Below are positions 34,581 through 44,310 of a DNA stretch of 64,000 bases, in pieces. The position numbers and the translations under genes were made by a program. Position 1 is the first letter of the stretch. Every line of letters begins with the position of its first letter. The notes under the pieces are model-generated. The model saw only the letters and a program-made list of their open reading frames with translations. It did no database searches and was not told the origin of the DNA. The DNA lies in contig DASUKA010000044.1 in the NCBI GenBank assembly GCA_036278935.1, positions 1 to 64,000 on the forward strand, written 5' to 3'. The DNA comes from DASSNR01 sp036278935. Its GTDB lineage: Bacteria > Gemmatimonadota > Gemmatimonadetes > Gemmatimonadales > Gemmatimonadaceae.

Positions 34581-35036
34581 ATGACGATTCCAACATCCGA
34601 GCGTGCGCTGGCCCGGCGCCTGCTCGCCCGCGAAGCGCCGGAGGGTGACCTCGCGAGCGATGCCTCGGTGGCAGCAACCGCCGCCGAGCAGGTCTTCCAA
34701 CGATTGCGCTCGCATCTTGTGACATGGATCGGGCCGGAGGGATTCCGCGCGCTCCTCACGCGCGCCATCGATCGCGCCCGCTCCGAGCATCCCCTCCTCG
34801 CCGGGCTGCCGCCTCGTGCTGAATCCGAGCGGCCGCTCGATGGGCTGGTCGATCACCTGCGCGCGACAGAGGCCACCGAGGCCGCCGAGGCGATGACAGT
34901 GCTCGTGGCCACTTTCATCGTGCTCCTCGCCCGTTTCATCGGAAATGGGCTGGCCGCGCGGTTGGTAGAGCAGAGCTGGCCGGTAACACCGGACGCCAAC
35001 AGCAGATCAGACGAGGGAAACAAGCCACATGGCTGA
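34581..35036 (+). CDS. hypothetical protein coupled to a KaiC-like ATPase
   Basis: 151-residue mostly helical protein. Residues about 20-75 (AAEQVFQRLRSHLVTWIGPEGFRALLTRAIDRA) and 95-125 (AEAMTVLVATFIVLLARFIGNGLAARLVEQ) are the structured parts; the second could be amphipathic or membrane-associated. It ends ANSRSDEGNKPHG. The stop overlaps the KaiC-like start (ATGGCTGA), which indicates translational coupling and a functional link. No known domain recognised; it is not KaiB-like. Confidence 0.75.
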   Translation: MTIPTSERALARRLLAREAPEGDLASDASVAATAAEQVFQRLRSHLVTWIGPEGFRALLTRAIDRARSEHPLLAGLPPRAESERPLDGLVDHLRATEATEAAEAMTVLVATFIVLLARFIGNGLAARLVEQSWPVTPDANSRSDEGNKPHG

Positions 35037-36723
35037 GATCGAGAAGGTCGCCATCGCACGCCTTGATACCGGGGTCCCCGGCCTCAACATGGTTCTGGGG
35101 GGCGGACTGCCAGAGTATTCCTTCAACCTCCTCGCCGGCGGGCCGGGCGGAGGGAAGACGACGCTCGGCATGCAGATGTTGTTTGCCAATGCGACGCCCG
35201 AGCGGCCGGGACTTTTCTTCACCGTCCTGGGCGAGCCGACGCTCAAGCTCCTGCGCTACGAACAGCAGTTCAGCTTCTTCAAGCCCGAGGTGGTGGGATC
35301 CGCCATCCGCCTCCTGAACCTGAGCGACGAGGTGCTGCAGCACGACCTGGGCAAGGTGCTCGATCGCATCGCGCGGGAAGTGGAAGAGGTGAAACCAGCG
35401 TTCGTGGTGGTGGACTCCTTCCGGACCGTAGTGCGGACGGTACCGAACACTGGGAAACGGGCAATGCAGGTTGAGCACTTCGTGCAGAACCTGGCATTGC
35501 AGCTCACGTCGTGGGAGGTCACGTCCTTTCTGATTGGCGAGTACACGGACGCGGAGTCGCACAATCCGCTCTTCACCGTGGCCGACGGCGTCCTCTGGCT
35601 GTCGCAGGACGTGGACCGGAACTCGGTTGTGCGCAAGCTGCGAGTGGTGAAGATGCGCGGCCAGGCACCCATGCCCGGGCTGCACACCATGCGGATCACA
35701 GGCAATGGCGTACAGGTATTCCCGCGCATCCCCCAGCGCAGAGAGGAGACCGAGCGGCCGAAGTCGCGCCGGCGCCTCTCGACCGGCATCACGGGGATGG
35801 ACGAAATGATGGGCGGCGGCATCCCGGCAGGCGATTCCGTGATGCTGGCTGGCCCCACCGGCTCTGGCAAGACGACCTTCGGCACACACTTTCTCGCAGC
35901 GGGCGCCCGGGCGGGTGAGTCCAACGTGGTGGCCGTATTCGAGGAGTATCCTGACGAGTACATCAGGCGCGCCGCGAGCTTCGGTCTGGATCTCCCCGCG
36001 CTGATGGATCAGGGGAAGCTCAAGGTCATCTACCTTCGCCCGCTGGATCTGTCGGTGGACGAGACGCTCCAGGAGATTCAGGATTGGGTGAGGCAGCTCA
36101 GCGCTACGCGCGTACTGATCGACTCATTGTCTGGCTTCGAGGTGGCGCTCGCGCCCACCTTTCGCGAGGACTTCCGCGAGTCGCTCTACCGGCTGGTAAC
36201 CGCGCTCACCGCCACCGGGGTGACCGTCCTCATGACCGACGAGGTGGTGGAGAGCTATTCGAACCTGCACTTCACCTCCCGCACGGTGTCATTCCTGGCG
36301 GACGACATCATCGTGCAACGCTATGCCGAGCTCGATGGTGAACTCCGCACGGTGCTTGCGGTGGTCAAGATGCGGGGGAGCCGGCACAGCAAGGACTTGC
36401 GGATGTACGAGATCACTCCGTCGGGTGCGGTGTTCGGCGACGTGCTCCGAGATTATCGTGGCATCCTCAGCGGATCGCCCCAATTGCAGCGCCGCATCCG
36501 GCGGCCCGCCTATCCGGGGCTGACCCACGAGGAGATGATCGTGCTCGATACCGTCATCAAGTTGCGCGGGGCAGCGGCCGGGGACGTCAGGGCGCGGACC
36601 GGGATCGCATCCGACCCACTCGAGAGGGCGCTCGAGCGCCTCGTGACGCTCGGATACGTGACGCGATCGGAGGAGAACGGCATGAGCGTCTATCGCGCCG
36701 TGGCACGGATTGTGGACGGGTGA
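35029..36723 (+). CDS. KaiC-like double-RecA-domain ATPase with C-terminal winged helix
   Basis: 564 residues. Two tandem KaiC/RadA-type ATPase domains have Walker A motifs GGPGGGKTT (37-45) and GPTGSGKTT (275-283), and domain starts TGVPGLNMVLGGGLPEYSFNLLAGG and TGITGMDEMMGGGIPAGDSVMLAGP. A C-terminal segment (about 500-564: HEEMIVLDTVIKLRGAAAGDVRARTGIASDPLERALERLVTLGYV) looks like a winged helix and is not present in cyanobacterial KaiC. Without KaiA/KaiB nearby it is unlikely to be a clock. Such KaiC homologues often associate with sensory kinases, and here a PAS-GAF kinase follows 90 bp downstream. Confidence 0.9.
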   Translation: MAEIEKVAIARLDTGVPGLNMVLGGGLPEYSFNLLAGGPGGGKTTLGMQMLFANATPERPGLFFTVLGEPTLKLLRYEQQFSFFKPEVVGSAIRLLNLSDEVLQHDLGKVLDRIAREVEEVKPAFVVVDSFRTVVRTVPNTGKRAMQVEHFVQNLALQLTSWEVTSFLIGEYTDAESHNPLFTVADGVLWLSQDVDRNSVVRKLRVVKMRGQAPMPGLHTMRITGNGVQVFPRIPQRREETERPKSRRRLSTGITGMDEMMGGGIPAGDSVMLAGPTGSGKTTFGTHFLAAGARAGESNVVAVFEEYPDEYIRRAASFGLDLPALMDQGKLKVIYLRPLDLSVDETLQEIQDWVRQLSATRVLIDSLSGFEVALAPTFREDFRESLYRLVTALTATGVTVLMTDEVVESYSNLHFTSRTVSFLADDIIVQRYAELDGELRTVLAVVKMRGSRHSKDLRMYEITPSGAVFGDVLRDYRGILSGSPQLQRRIRRPAYPGLTHEEMIVLDTVIKLRGAAAGDVRARTGIASDPLERALERLVTLGYVTRSEENGMSVYRAVARIVDG

Positions 36724-36813
36724 TGGCTGTACTGAGGTGCGACCGAGGTGGCCAGCGGAAACAGGTGGTATGCTGCGTGCAGCACGGGGGTGCGCTGATG
36801 GTAGAACTGCAGC

Positions 36814-38628
36814 GTGAATGACCAGTCCGGCGACGTCACTCGCCCGCTGACGAATGGTGCCGGCTCGGAGCCGCCACTGAGCGGCGCGGGGCAAGACGGC
36901 CATGCCAATGCACCCGCGGACGCGAACCGCCGCCGGGAGAGCGACACGTTCCTCGAGTACGCGAGACAGTCGCCCCTGGCGCTCGCCGTGACCGAGGGTG
37001 GCACGCATCTCCTGCACTGGGCGAACCCGGCGTTCCGCCAGCTCACCGGCACGACGGACGTCCTGCTGCACGGCCATCCCATCGTCGAGGCCATTCCCGA
37101 TTCCATGCCGAATGGCCTACTGGCGGTGCTCGATCAGGTGTACGGCACGGGCGAGGCACGGAGCGAGGTGCACCTCGAGCATCCCCGCGCGATGCACGGC
37201 CCTGCATGGTGGAGCTACACAATCTGGCCGACGGTGCACCAGAGTGGGCCGCCCGAGGGCCTCGTGATCCAGATGCGCGATGTGACACGGGAGCACCGGG
37301 AGCATAACGACGCCCAAGCGATGGTCGGGCAGATGCGCGCGATGAACGAGCACCTGCTCATTGCATCCGTGCGCGAAGAGGAACGCGCGGCGCAGGCGGA
37401 GACGGCAGCCCAGCGGGCCCGATTTCTGGCCGATGCGAGCGCCGTGCTCGCGTCCTCACTCGATCTGCACATCATCCTCCAATCGCTGGCCGACCTCGCG
37501 GTGCCGCTTCTCGCAGACTGGTTCATCGTGCACCTCACCGCCGAGGAGGGCGATGTCCGCCGAGTCGCGAACGCATGCGCGGATCAGCACGAGGCGGAAC
37601 GTGCGCACGAACTGGAGCGATGCGTCCAACTGCGGTCCATGATGGACCGCGTGCTCGAACGCGGCGAGCCGGTCCTGCTCCCGGCGATCACCCCGCTCGA
37701 ACCAGGGGGCAGCGACGCCGCGTACCGGAAGCCGGGAAGCGAGCTCACACCGAAGTCCGCCATGGTGGTGCCGCTCGTGAGCCAGCGCCGGACGATCGGC
37801 GCAATCACGCTCATCATTTCTCACTCGGGCCGGCACTACGGTGAGGGCGATCTCGTGCTGGCCGAGGCGCTCGCCGTACACGCCGCACTCGCTATCAGCA
37901 GCAGCCGGCTATACGAGGCCGAAGCTGCAAGCCAGGCGAAGTCACGCTTCCTCGCGACGATGAGTCACGAGCTGCGCACGCCGCTCACCGCCATCCTCGG
38001 CTATGAAGAGCTCCTGGTCGATGGCCTCAGCGGCCCGGTCACCGAGGTCCAACGCCAACACCTCGGCCGCATCAAGCGGGCTGCGGCGCATCTGCTCGAG
38101 CTCATCGAGGAGATCCTGACGCTCTCGCGCATCGAGGCCGGACACGCGGTCGTGCGACGCCAGCCGGTGGACGTTGCGCCCCTGCTCGATGCCGTCCGGA
38201 CGCTCGTTGCGCCACAGGCCGACGCAAAGCACCTCATGCTCACCGTGCAGGGGCCCGAGCGCCCGCTCACGCTGGAGACCGATGCCGCGAAGCTGCGCCA
38301 GATTCTCGTGAACCTCCTCGGGAACGCGATCAAGTTCACGAAGAAGGGGGAGATCACACTGTCCGTGCGGATCGCAAACGGGACGACAGCCTTCGTGGTG
38401 CATGACACCGGGATCGGCATACTCCCCGAACACCTGGAGCGCATCTTCGAGGCCTTCTGGCAGGCGGAGCAGTCGGCCACGCGCACAGCGGGCGGAACGG
38501 GGCTGGGGCTCAGCGTCACGCGGCACCTGGCGCGAATGCTGGGCGGTGATATCACGGTCGAAAGTGCCCGGGGCGAAGGCTCGACGTTCACGCTGACGCT
38601 GCCGCTGGAATCGGGGGACGAGGGATGA
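36814..38628 (+). CDS. PAS-GAF sensor histidine kinase (orphan)
   Basis: 604-residue soluble kinase. A PAS domain occupies about 45-160 (SPLALAVTEGGTHLLHWANPAFRQLTG ... MRDVTREHRE). It is followed by a short coiled coil (about 165-203) and a GAF domain (205-368). HisKA has its H-box ATMSHELRTPL at His385, and the HATPase has N-box NLLGNAIKFT, G1 HDTGIGI and G2 GGTGLGLSVTRH. No response regulator is adjacent. The start is GTG at 36814. No transmembrane segment, so it senses a cytosolic or light/redox signal. Probably functionally linked to the preceding KaiC-like ATPase (inferred from order). Confidence 0.92.
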   Translation: MNDQSGDVTRPLTNGAGSEPPLSGAGQDGHANAPADANRRRESDTFLEYARQSPLALAVTEGGTHLLHWANPAFRQLTGTTDVLLHGHPIVEAIPDSMPNGLLAVLDQVYGTGEARSEVHLEHPRAMHGPAWWSYTIWPTVHQSGPPEGLVIQMRDVTREHREHNDAQAMVGQMRAMNEHLLIASVREEERAAQAETAAQRARFLADASAVLASSLDLHIILQSLADLAVPLLADWFIVHLTAEEGDVRRVANACADQHEAERAHELERCVQLRSMMDRVLERGEPVLLPAITPLEPGGSDAAYRKPGSELTPKSAMVVPLVSQRRTIGAITLIISHSGRHYGEGDLVLAEALAVHAALAISSSRLYEAEAASQAKSRFLATMSHELRTPLTAILGYEELLVDGLSGPVTEVQRQHLGRIKRAAAHLLELIEEILTLSRIEAGHAVVRRQPVDVAPLLDAVRTLVAPQADAKHLMLTVQGPERPLTLETDAAKLRQILVNLLGNAIKFTKKGEITLSVRIANGTTAFVVHDTGIGILPEHLERIFEAFWQAEQSATRTAGGTGLGLSVTRHLARMLGGDITVESARGEGSTFTLTLPLESGDEG

Positions 38629-38888
38629 GGCGCCCGCGTCGAGGCGTGCGCGTCGTACCGTGCTCGAGAGGCAGCTGATCGCGTCGATAACCGCGCGGCG
38701 CTCGTGACAGCGATCACGCGGCGGCAGTTGCGCACCGGCGCCACACATCCATGACGCGCGGTACGCCCTGCCGGTGCCATGGCGATGTCGGGGACGGGAC
38801 CTGTTAGCTTTCGGAGTCCCCTAGCGTTCAGCGCGGCCTGCGCGTCTTCTCGGCGCGCGGCCGCCTGCTCGTCCACCAGAGGCAGTCC

Positions 38889-40133
38889 ATGCAGCATGCC
38901 CTCCCTTCTCCGCTCGCGCCGGTCCTCGCCGCACGGTTGCGCGATGCGTCGACAACACTGACCGCGCGGTGGCTCGAACGCATCACCGCGCACGTCCATG
39001 TCGACCCGAACCGCATCTTTCCGACGGACGAACTGCTCGATCACATCCCGCTCCTGCTGCGCGGGATTGCGGATCATCTCGCGGACCCCGCGCATCTGGT
39101 GGCGGCCGACACCGCCGTGGTGGCCCATGCGCGGGAACTCGGCGCGCTCCGGCACGCGCAGGGCTTCTCGCTCTTCGAGATCCTCAAGGAGTACGAGCTC
39201 CTCGGCAGCATCGTGCTCGCCTTCCTCGCGCGTGCCGCCGGGGAGGCCGCGGCATCGTGTGTGGCGGCCGAGCTCTTCGGATGCAGCCAGCGCGTCTTCC
39301 ACGCCATCGCACTCGTGCAGGAAGCGACCGCCGCCGAGTACCTCAACCAGATGCAGGAGAAGCTCGCCGAGCGCGAGGAGCGTCTCCGCCAGTTCAACCG
39401 GACCCTCACGCACGAGCTCCGGAACCGGATCGGTGCGGCCCTCGGTGCGACCCAACTGCTGGAGCTCACCGAGCTGCCGGAGTCCAAGCGGCGGGAGTTG
39501 ATGCGCGTGCTGAGCCGCAGCACGACCGAGATGCAAGCGGTGCTGGACAATCTGCTCGAGATCTCCCGCGTCACCGGCGACGCACGTCAGCAGCGACACG
39601 TCCGATTGCCCGAAGCGGCGCGTGAGGCGGTGCGCGAGCTCCGCGACATGGCACAGGCCGCAGGCGTGTTCATCCGCGTGGCGCCGGACATGCCCGATTG
39701 CGAAGTCCCGGCTGCCGCCGTCGAGCTCTGTCTCACCAATCTCATCGCCAATGCCATCAAGTACGCCGACCCCACCAGGCCCGAGCGCTGGGTCGAGGTG
39801 CGGGGGTACACCACGACTGAAGGCGGCACCGGCGAGCGTGAGGCCGTCGTCGAGGTGCGCGACAACGGCATCGGCGTCCCGGCCGACCAGCGCGATCAGC
39901 TCTTCCAACGCTTCTTTCGCGTCGGCGAAGTGCGGGCGCGTGGCATCGAGGGCAGCGGCTTGGGGCTCAGCATCGTGCGCGAGACAGTGGAGGGGTTGGG
40001 AGGCCGGGCGTGGGCCGAGTTTCCTCTGGACGGCTCGATCTTCGCGTTCAGTCTCCCCTGCCGTCGCGAGATCGAGCGGGGGACACCAGGCCCCGCACCC
40101 ACAACGGGCGCAGAAATGCGGAGCGTGCGATAG
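38889..40133 (+). CDS. sensor histidine kinase with RsbRD-like N-terminal domain
   Basis: 414 residues. The first about 155 (TARWLERITAHVHVDPNRIFPTDELLDHIPLLLRGIADHL ... GFSLFEILKEYELL) resemble the all-helical RsbRD/RsbR N-terminal sensor fold found in stress regulators. Then a coiled coil (about 150-172) leads to a HisKA H-box variant RTLTHELRNRIG (His175) and an HATPase with NLIANAIKYA, RDNGIGV and GSGLGLSIVRE. An orphan kinase with no adjacent regulator. SD agagg lies about 6 nt before the ATG. No transmembrane helices. Confidence 0.9.
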   Translation: MQHALPSPLAPVLAARLRDASTTLTARWLERITAHVHVDPNRIFPTDELLDHIPLLLRGIADHLADPAHLVAADTAVVAHARELGALRHAQGFSLFEILKEYELLGSIVLAFLARAAGEAAASCVAAELFGCSQRVFHAIALVQEATAAEYLNQMQEKLAEREERLRQFNRTLTHELRNRIGAALGATQLLELTELPESKRRELMRVLSRSTTEMQAVLDNLLEISRVTGDARQQRHVRLPEAAREAVRELRDMAQAAGVFIRVAPDMPDCEVPAAAVELCLTNLIANAIKYADPTRPERWVEVRGYTTTEGGTGEREAVVEVRDNGIGVPADQRDQLFQRFFRVGEVRARGIEGSGLGLSIVRETVEGLGGRAWAEFPLDGSIFAFSLPCRREIERGTPGPAPTTGAEMRSVR

Positions 40134-40308
40134 GGGACGTGATCAAGCGCGCTGGTGAAGCCCGGTGCGCGAAAGAGGGTCGCGATAGGGATGCTCCCGG
40201 GCGCCGTTACTCGGTTTCGGGCACAGGCGCCGGCTCCCCAGTGCCATGCACCGGGACAAGCTCACGGGTCCGTTCGAGAACGGCGCATGGCAGCGACACG
40301 CCGGCGCA

Positions 40309-41631
40309 TCAGCGAGCCTCGCCGCTTCGCGGCAATACCAGCCTGAACGCTGCCCCCTCGCCGACGATGCTCTCCACAGTGATATCGCCCCGCATCGCTC
40401 GCGCAAGATCACGGCTGATCGCCAGACCAAGCCCCGCGCCGGCAACCGGGACCGTGAGACTGCGCCCGATCTGCACGAACGGTTCGAAGATCGCGTCCAA
40501 CTGATCCGGTGGAATCCCGCAGCCGGTATCCGTCACGACAATGGCAACGTTGTGCGTGTTCGCGTGGCAGTCGACGGCGATGCTCCCGCCCGCCTCGGTG
40601 AATTTGACCGCATTGCCGATGAGATTCAGCAGGATCTGCTGCACCTTCTCCGCATCCGCATAGATGGACAACGCCGGATCACACGATTCGCTGCGGTAGC
40701 TCAATCCCTTGGCGTGTGCCTGTGGCACCATGAGGTCGTCCACCTCATGCAGCAACACTCCGATGGATACATCGTGTGCGCGGATGGTCACCGCACCGGT
40801 TTCGAGCTTGGCGAAGTTGAGAATGTCGTTCACCAGTGACAGGAGGTAGCGCTGGCTGCGCTTGATGCGCTCCAGATCGGCATGCTGCTCCTCGGTGACC
40901 GGCCCTCGAATGCCGAACTCCAGCAGCTGCACGTAGCCCGCAATGGCGTTCAGAGGCGTGCGCAGCTCGTGACTCATGGCCGCCAGAAAATCCATCTTCG
41001 AGCGGTTCGCCGCTTCGGCTTCCCCCCGTGCGCGCTCCGCCGCATCCCGCAGCACCTCGAGTTCCGTGTTCGACATTTCCAGCTCTTCGGTCAGCTGCTG
41101 CGCCTCCGCAATCTGGCTCTCGAGCTCGGTTGCCTGCTGTTGCAGTTGCGCGTTGAGCTGCTCGACCTCCACCTGCCGTTGCTCGGCCGCCGCCCGGGCA
41201 GCCGACTCCGCGGCGAGCGCGCGCGCCTGCTCTTCCTGGATACGGCGATCCGTAAGATCACGGGTGACTTTGCCGAAACCGACCAGCTTACCTTCATTGT
41301 CTCGCAGCGCGGTAATCACGACGTTCGCCCAGAAGCATGAGCCATCCTTGCGCAGCCGCCATCCCTCATCCTCGAAGCGGCCGGTGCGCGCGGCCTCCTG
41401 CAGCTCAAAGCCGGGCTTGTCCCACGCCTTGTCCTCCTCGGGATAGAAAATCGAGAAGTGGCGGCCGATGATCTCATCCGCGGTATAGCCTTTCAGCCGC
41501 TCGGCGGCAGGGGTCCAGGTGCGGATGTGACCGGTTGCATCGAGCACGAAGATGGCGTAGTCACGCACCATCTCGATGAGCAACCGATACAAGTCTGCAT
41601 TGTACGGCGTATCGCCCGGCTGTTCCGTCAT
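40309..41631 (-). CDS. PAS-coiled-coil sensor histidine kinase (orphan)
   Basis: 440 residues. A single PAS/PAC occupies 15-130 (RDYAIFVLDATGHIRTWTPAAERLKGYTADEIIG ... VGFGKVTRDLTDRR), and a long Gln/Glu-rich coiled coil spans about 135-210. HisKA reads AAMSHELRTPLNAI (His221). The HATPase carries NLIGNAVKFTEAGGS, TDTGCGI and GAGLGLAISRDLA. The PAS FYPEEDKAW pattern resembles sensor PAS domains of many orphan kinases. The kinase core is strikingly similar to that of the CheB-CheR-kinase gene at 55.5 kb (NAIAGY, NDILNFAKLE, VPQ.HAKGL.Y), indicating paralogous duplication. It faces the RsbRD-type kinase convergently. Confidence 0.92.
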   Translation of the reverse strand: MTEQPGDTPYNADLYRLLIEMVRDYAIFVLDATGHIRTWTPAAERLKGYTADEIIGRHFSIFYPEEDKAWDKPGFELQEAARTGRFEDEGWRLRKDGSCFWANVVITALRDNEGKLVGFGKVTRDLTDRRIQEEQARALAAESAARAAAEQRQVEVEQLNAQLQQQATELESQIAEAQQLTEELEMSNTELEVLRDAAERARGEAEAANRSKMDFLAAMSHELRTPLNAIAGYVQLLEFGIRGPVTEEQHADLERIKRSQRYLLSLVNDILNFAKLETGAVTIRAHDVSIGVLLHEVDDLMVPQAHAKGLSYRSESCDPALSIYADAEKVQQILLNLIGNAVKFTEAGGSIAVDCHANTHNVAIVVTDTGCGIPPDQLDAIFEPFVQIGRSLTVPVAGAGLGLAISRDLARAMRGDITVESIVGEGAAFRLVLPRSGEAR

Positions 41632-41930
41632 GGGCTCGTGTGCATGGCAATCGTGATACCCCAGGCGGTCCAGACGACCGTGTAGGAGTGCGAGGAGCGC
41701 ATCAACACAGGGAGCGATGTTATTTCCTCATTCCGGGCGCGGCGCGGGATCTTCCCGTGCATGCCACACCTGGCCGCGGACAGGCCGGCAACCCGGTCCG
41801 TAGACCACGGGCGTGGGCGACCGAAGATATCGCCTCGCCGCCCGCCGAAGCCCCGCTGTTGCGGGCTGGCCTGTTGTTGCGCGGACTTCCTTGCTTGCTG
41901 GATCACGGAGCTCAGCTGTTCCGCAGTCAT
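41628..41930 (-). CDS. possible small protein coupled to the PAS kinase
   Basis: A 100-residue open frame starting MTAEQLSSVIQQARKSAQQQ, Gln/Arg-rich at first and without recognisable domain. Two facts favour reality: its TGA overlaps the kinase ATG as ATGA, and an aaggatg-type purine stretch precedes its ATG. Against it, the second half reads like non-coding translation. If the frame is false, 41632-42147 is a 516-bp gene-free interval that would hold the divergent promoters of the kinase and the helicase operon. Confidence 0.35.
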   Translation of the reverse strand: MTAEQLSSVIQQARKSAQQQASPQQRGFGGRRGDIFGRPRPWSTDRVAGLSAARCGMHGKIPRRARNEEITSLPVLMRSSHSYTVVWTAWGITIAMHTSP

Positions 41931-42147
41931 GTTGGTCTCATCCTTACAAAGCGTCCACACGCCGTGCACAATGGGTGCCCGCAGCACGCGGAGCAATGTC
42001 GTCCAGCAACACCCATCCCGTACGCGGGCGACGCTCCTTTCATCGCCTTCCGTTCCCCGGTTTTGCACGCCATACTGACACACGGTGCCGCTCAGCGCAC
42101 CGGCGCGCTCGCCGTGCGTCCGCTCTCTCCGCGATCTGACCCCCAGG

Positions 42148-44310
42148 ATGTCCGTCCCGCCCGCGTCCGACTCCGACCTCTGGACCATCGATGAGCGCTC
42201 TCTCGTCGAGTTCACGACTCGCGTCCAGATGCCACCGACATCGGCGCACTGGGCCGCGATCCGCCGCGAGGCCGAACATCTCGCGCTGATCCCTGGCTTC
42301 GATCGCCTGATCACGCTCGACGCGAATACCATCAAGGAGCTCCCACACCAGATCGACGTCGCCCGTCGGGTACTCCGCCAGATGGGCGCGCGGGCGATCC
42401 TCGCCGACGAAGTCGGGCTCGGGAAGACGATCGAGGCCGGCATCATCCTGAAGGAGCTCCTCGTCCGAGGACTGGCGCGCCGGGTGCTGATCCTCACGCC
42501 GGCCTCACTGGTCGCGCAGTGGCAGGCCGAGCTCGAAACCAAGTTCTTCGAGCACTTCGCGATGCCGTCCAAGCCGGATGACTGGCACCATGTCACGAAG
42601 GGGATCGCCTCCTACGATCGCGCGCGCACGGCACGTCACGCGGAGGCCATTCTGCGCTACCGCTGGGACCTGGTGATCATCGACGAGGCGCACAAGGTGA
42701 AGAACCACCGTGCCGCGACCTACCAGTTCATCCAGCGGATCGATCGGAACTATCTGCTCCTGCTCACGGCGACACCGCTGCAGAACGACCTGCGCGAGCT
42801 CTATAATCTGGTCACGCTCCTCCGTCCAGGCCAGCTCGGCACGTGGCGCGAGTTCCAGCGTCAACACCTCACGGCGGGCGACAGACGAAAGCCGCGGAAT
42901 CCCGAGGCGCTGAAGGAATTGACCGCTCAGGTCATGGTCCGAACTCGGCGATCGAGCGTCGCGAACGCGCTCGCACTGCCGCCACGACGGCCGCGGCATC
43001 CCACCATCACACTCACCCAAGCCGAAGCGCAACTCTACCACGACACGACGCGGTACCTCCGGGAGCTGTACCGCGAGGGGTTCATCCATCCGTCCGACGA
43101 GGAGGGCGTGGCGGATCGCCGACGGCGAAAGCATCGCACCGGTAAGGGCATCTTCCAGCTCGAGCTCATGCGGCTGTGCCAGCGCCTCTGCTCGTCGACA
43201 GCGGCGCTGGCGGATTCGCTCGAGCGGCTCGCCGACGGTGAGCTGATCTCTCCGGCCTATCGAGTGCGCGCTCGAGAGCTCGCCGCGGCCGCGCGCGCCG
43301 TACGGACGCACGCAAAGCTGCGCGCCCTCACCCGCGTATTGCATACGACAGACGATCGGGTGATCGTCTTCAGCGAGCACCGCCCCACGTTGAAGCTGAT
43401 CGCCGAGCTGGTGCGTGCCGAAGGACGAGCCGCCGTGGTGTACTCCGGTGGCCTCTCTCCCACCGAGCGGATGAAGCGCCTGGCAGCCTTCAAGCGTGAT
43501 CCCACCGCGGTGTTCGTCGCGACACGCGCCGGAACCGAAGGACTCAACCTGCAGTTCTGTAACGTGCTCGTGAACTTCGAATTACCGTGGAATCCGATGG
43601 CGGTGGAGCAGCGCATCGGCCGCATCCACCGAATCGGCCAGACGCGCGACGCCCACATCATCAACTTCGCGGCGCAGGGCACCATCGAAGCGCATGTGCT
43701 TCGACTTCTCGACCAGAAGATCAAGCTGTTCGAGCTTGTGGTCGGAGAACTCGACGTCATCCTCGGCGACTTCGGCGGGGCCGACGCGCTCGAGGAGCAA
43801 CTGACCGATGCCTGGTTGACGGCGGAGTCCGACGACGCATTCGAGCAGAACGTCGAGCAGATCGGGGATGCCATCGTGGCGAGCCGCGAGGCAGGACGTC
43901 AACAGGAGCAGCTCAACTCAGAGGTCGCCGCCGAAGACAACGCCGAGCGCCTCGTGCGGGAGTTCCAGCAGCTCACCATCCCCGGCCGCATCCGACTCGG
44001 GTACGGCACGAACCATCTGCGCCTCGCCCGTGGCGTGGAGGCGAAGCGCAATCAGATCGGGTTGCACGTTGCGGAGATCATCGAGGCACTCGAACACACC
44101 GCGCCGATCGAGGACGCAGGCGTGCACCCCGACTACGGGCCTATGGTGCATGTGACCGGCATTACGGGCGCCGGACGCGGCGTGCGCCTCACGGTGCAAG
44201 CCGATCGCTTGCCGATGACGCTGGTCGACCTCACAGCGGACGTCGAGGCGCCACTCCTGCCACACGATGCGCTCGCGACCGGTGATAACGTGACGCGGAG
44301 CCTCGGGTGA
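42148..44310 (+). CDS. RapA/SNF2-type DEAD/DEAH-box helicase
   Basis: 720-residue superfamily-2 ATPase of the HepA/RapA-like branch. Motif I is ADEVGLGKTIEAG (GLGKT at 90-94), motif Ia LTPASLVAQWQAEL, motif II DEAH (179-182), motif III LTATPLQNDLRELYNLV, and motifs V-VI GTEGLNLQFCNVLVNFELPWNPMAVEQRIGRIHRIGQ. An insertion of basic/acidic sequence (about 330-400) follows motif III. It translocates on duplex nucleic acid and remodels bound proteins (family knowledge). The ATG at 42148 is where homology starts. The stop overlaps the GTG start of the Cys-rich protein, so the two products are made together. Confidence 0.9.
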   Translation: MSVPPASDSDLWTIDERSLVEFTTRVQMPPTSAHWAAIRREAEHLALIPGFDRLITLDANTIKELPHQIDVARRVLRQMGARAILADEVGLGKTIEAGIILKELLVRGLARRVLILTPASLVAQWQAELETKFFEHFAMPSKPDDWHHVTKGIASYDRARTARHAEAILRYRWDLVIIDEAHKVKNHRAATYQFIQRIDRNYLLLLTATPLQNDLRELYNLVTLLRPGQLGTWREFQRQHLTAGDRRKPRNPEALKELTAQVMVRTRRSSVANALALPPRRPRHPTITLTQAEAQLYHDTTRYLRELYREGFIHPSDEEGVADRRRRKHRTGKGIFQLELMRLCQRLCSSTAALADSLERLADGELISPAYRVRARELAAAARAVRTHAKLRALTRVLHTTDDRVIVFSEHRPTLKLIAELVRAEGRAAVVYSGGLSPTERMKRLAAFKRDPTAVFVATRAGTEGLNLQFCNVLVNFELPWNPMAVEQRIGRIHRIGQTRDAHIINFAAQGTIEAHVLRLLDQKIKLFELVVGELDVILGDFGGADALEEQLTDAWLTAESDDAFEQNVEQIGDAIVASREAGRQQEQLNSEVAAEDNAERLVREFQQLTIPGRIRLGYGTNHLRLARGVEAKRNQIGLHVAEIIEALEHTAPIEDAGVHPDYGPMVHVTGITGAGRGVRLTVQADRLPMTLVDLTADVEAPLLPHDALATGDNVTRSLG

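Noticed and set aside
34129..34581. Possible gene upstream of the KaiC cluster
   Set aside because: Arg/Ser/Ala-rich, no SD or motif, and a competing frame on the other strand is equally poor.
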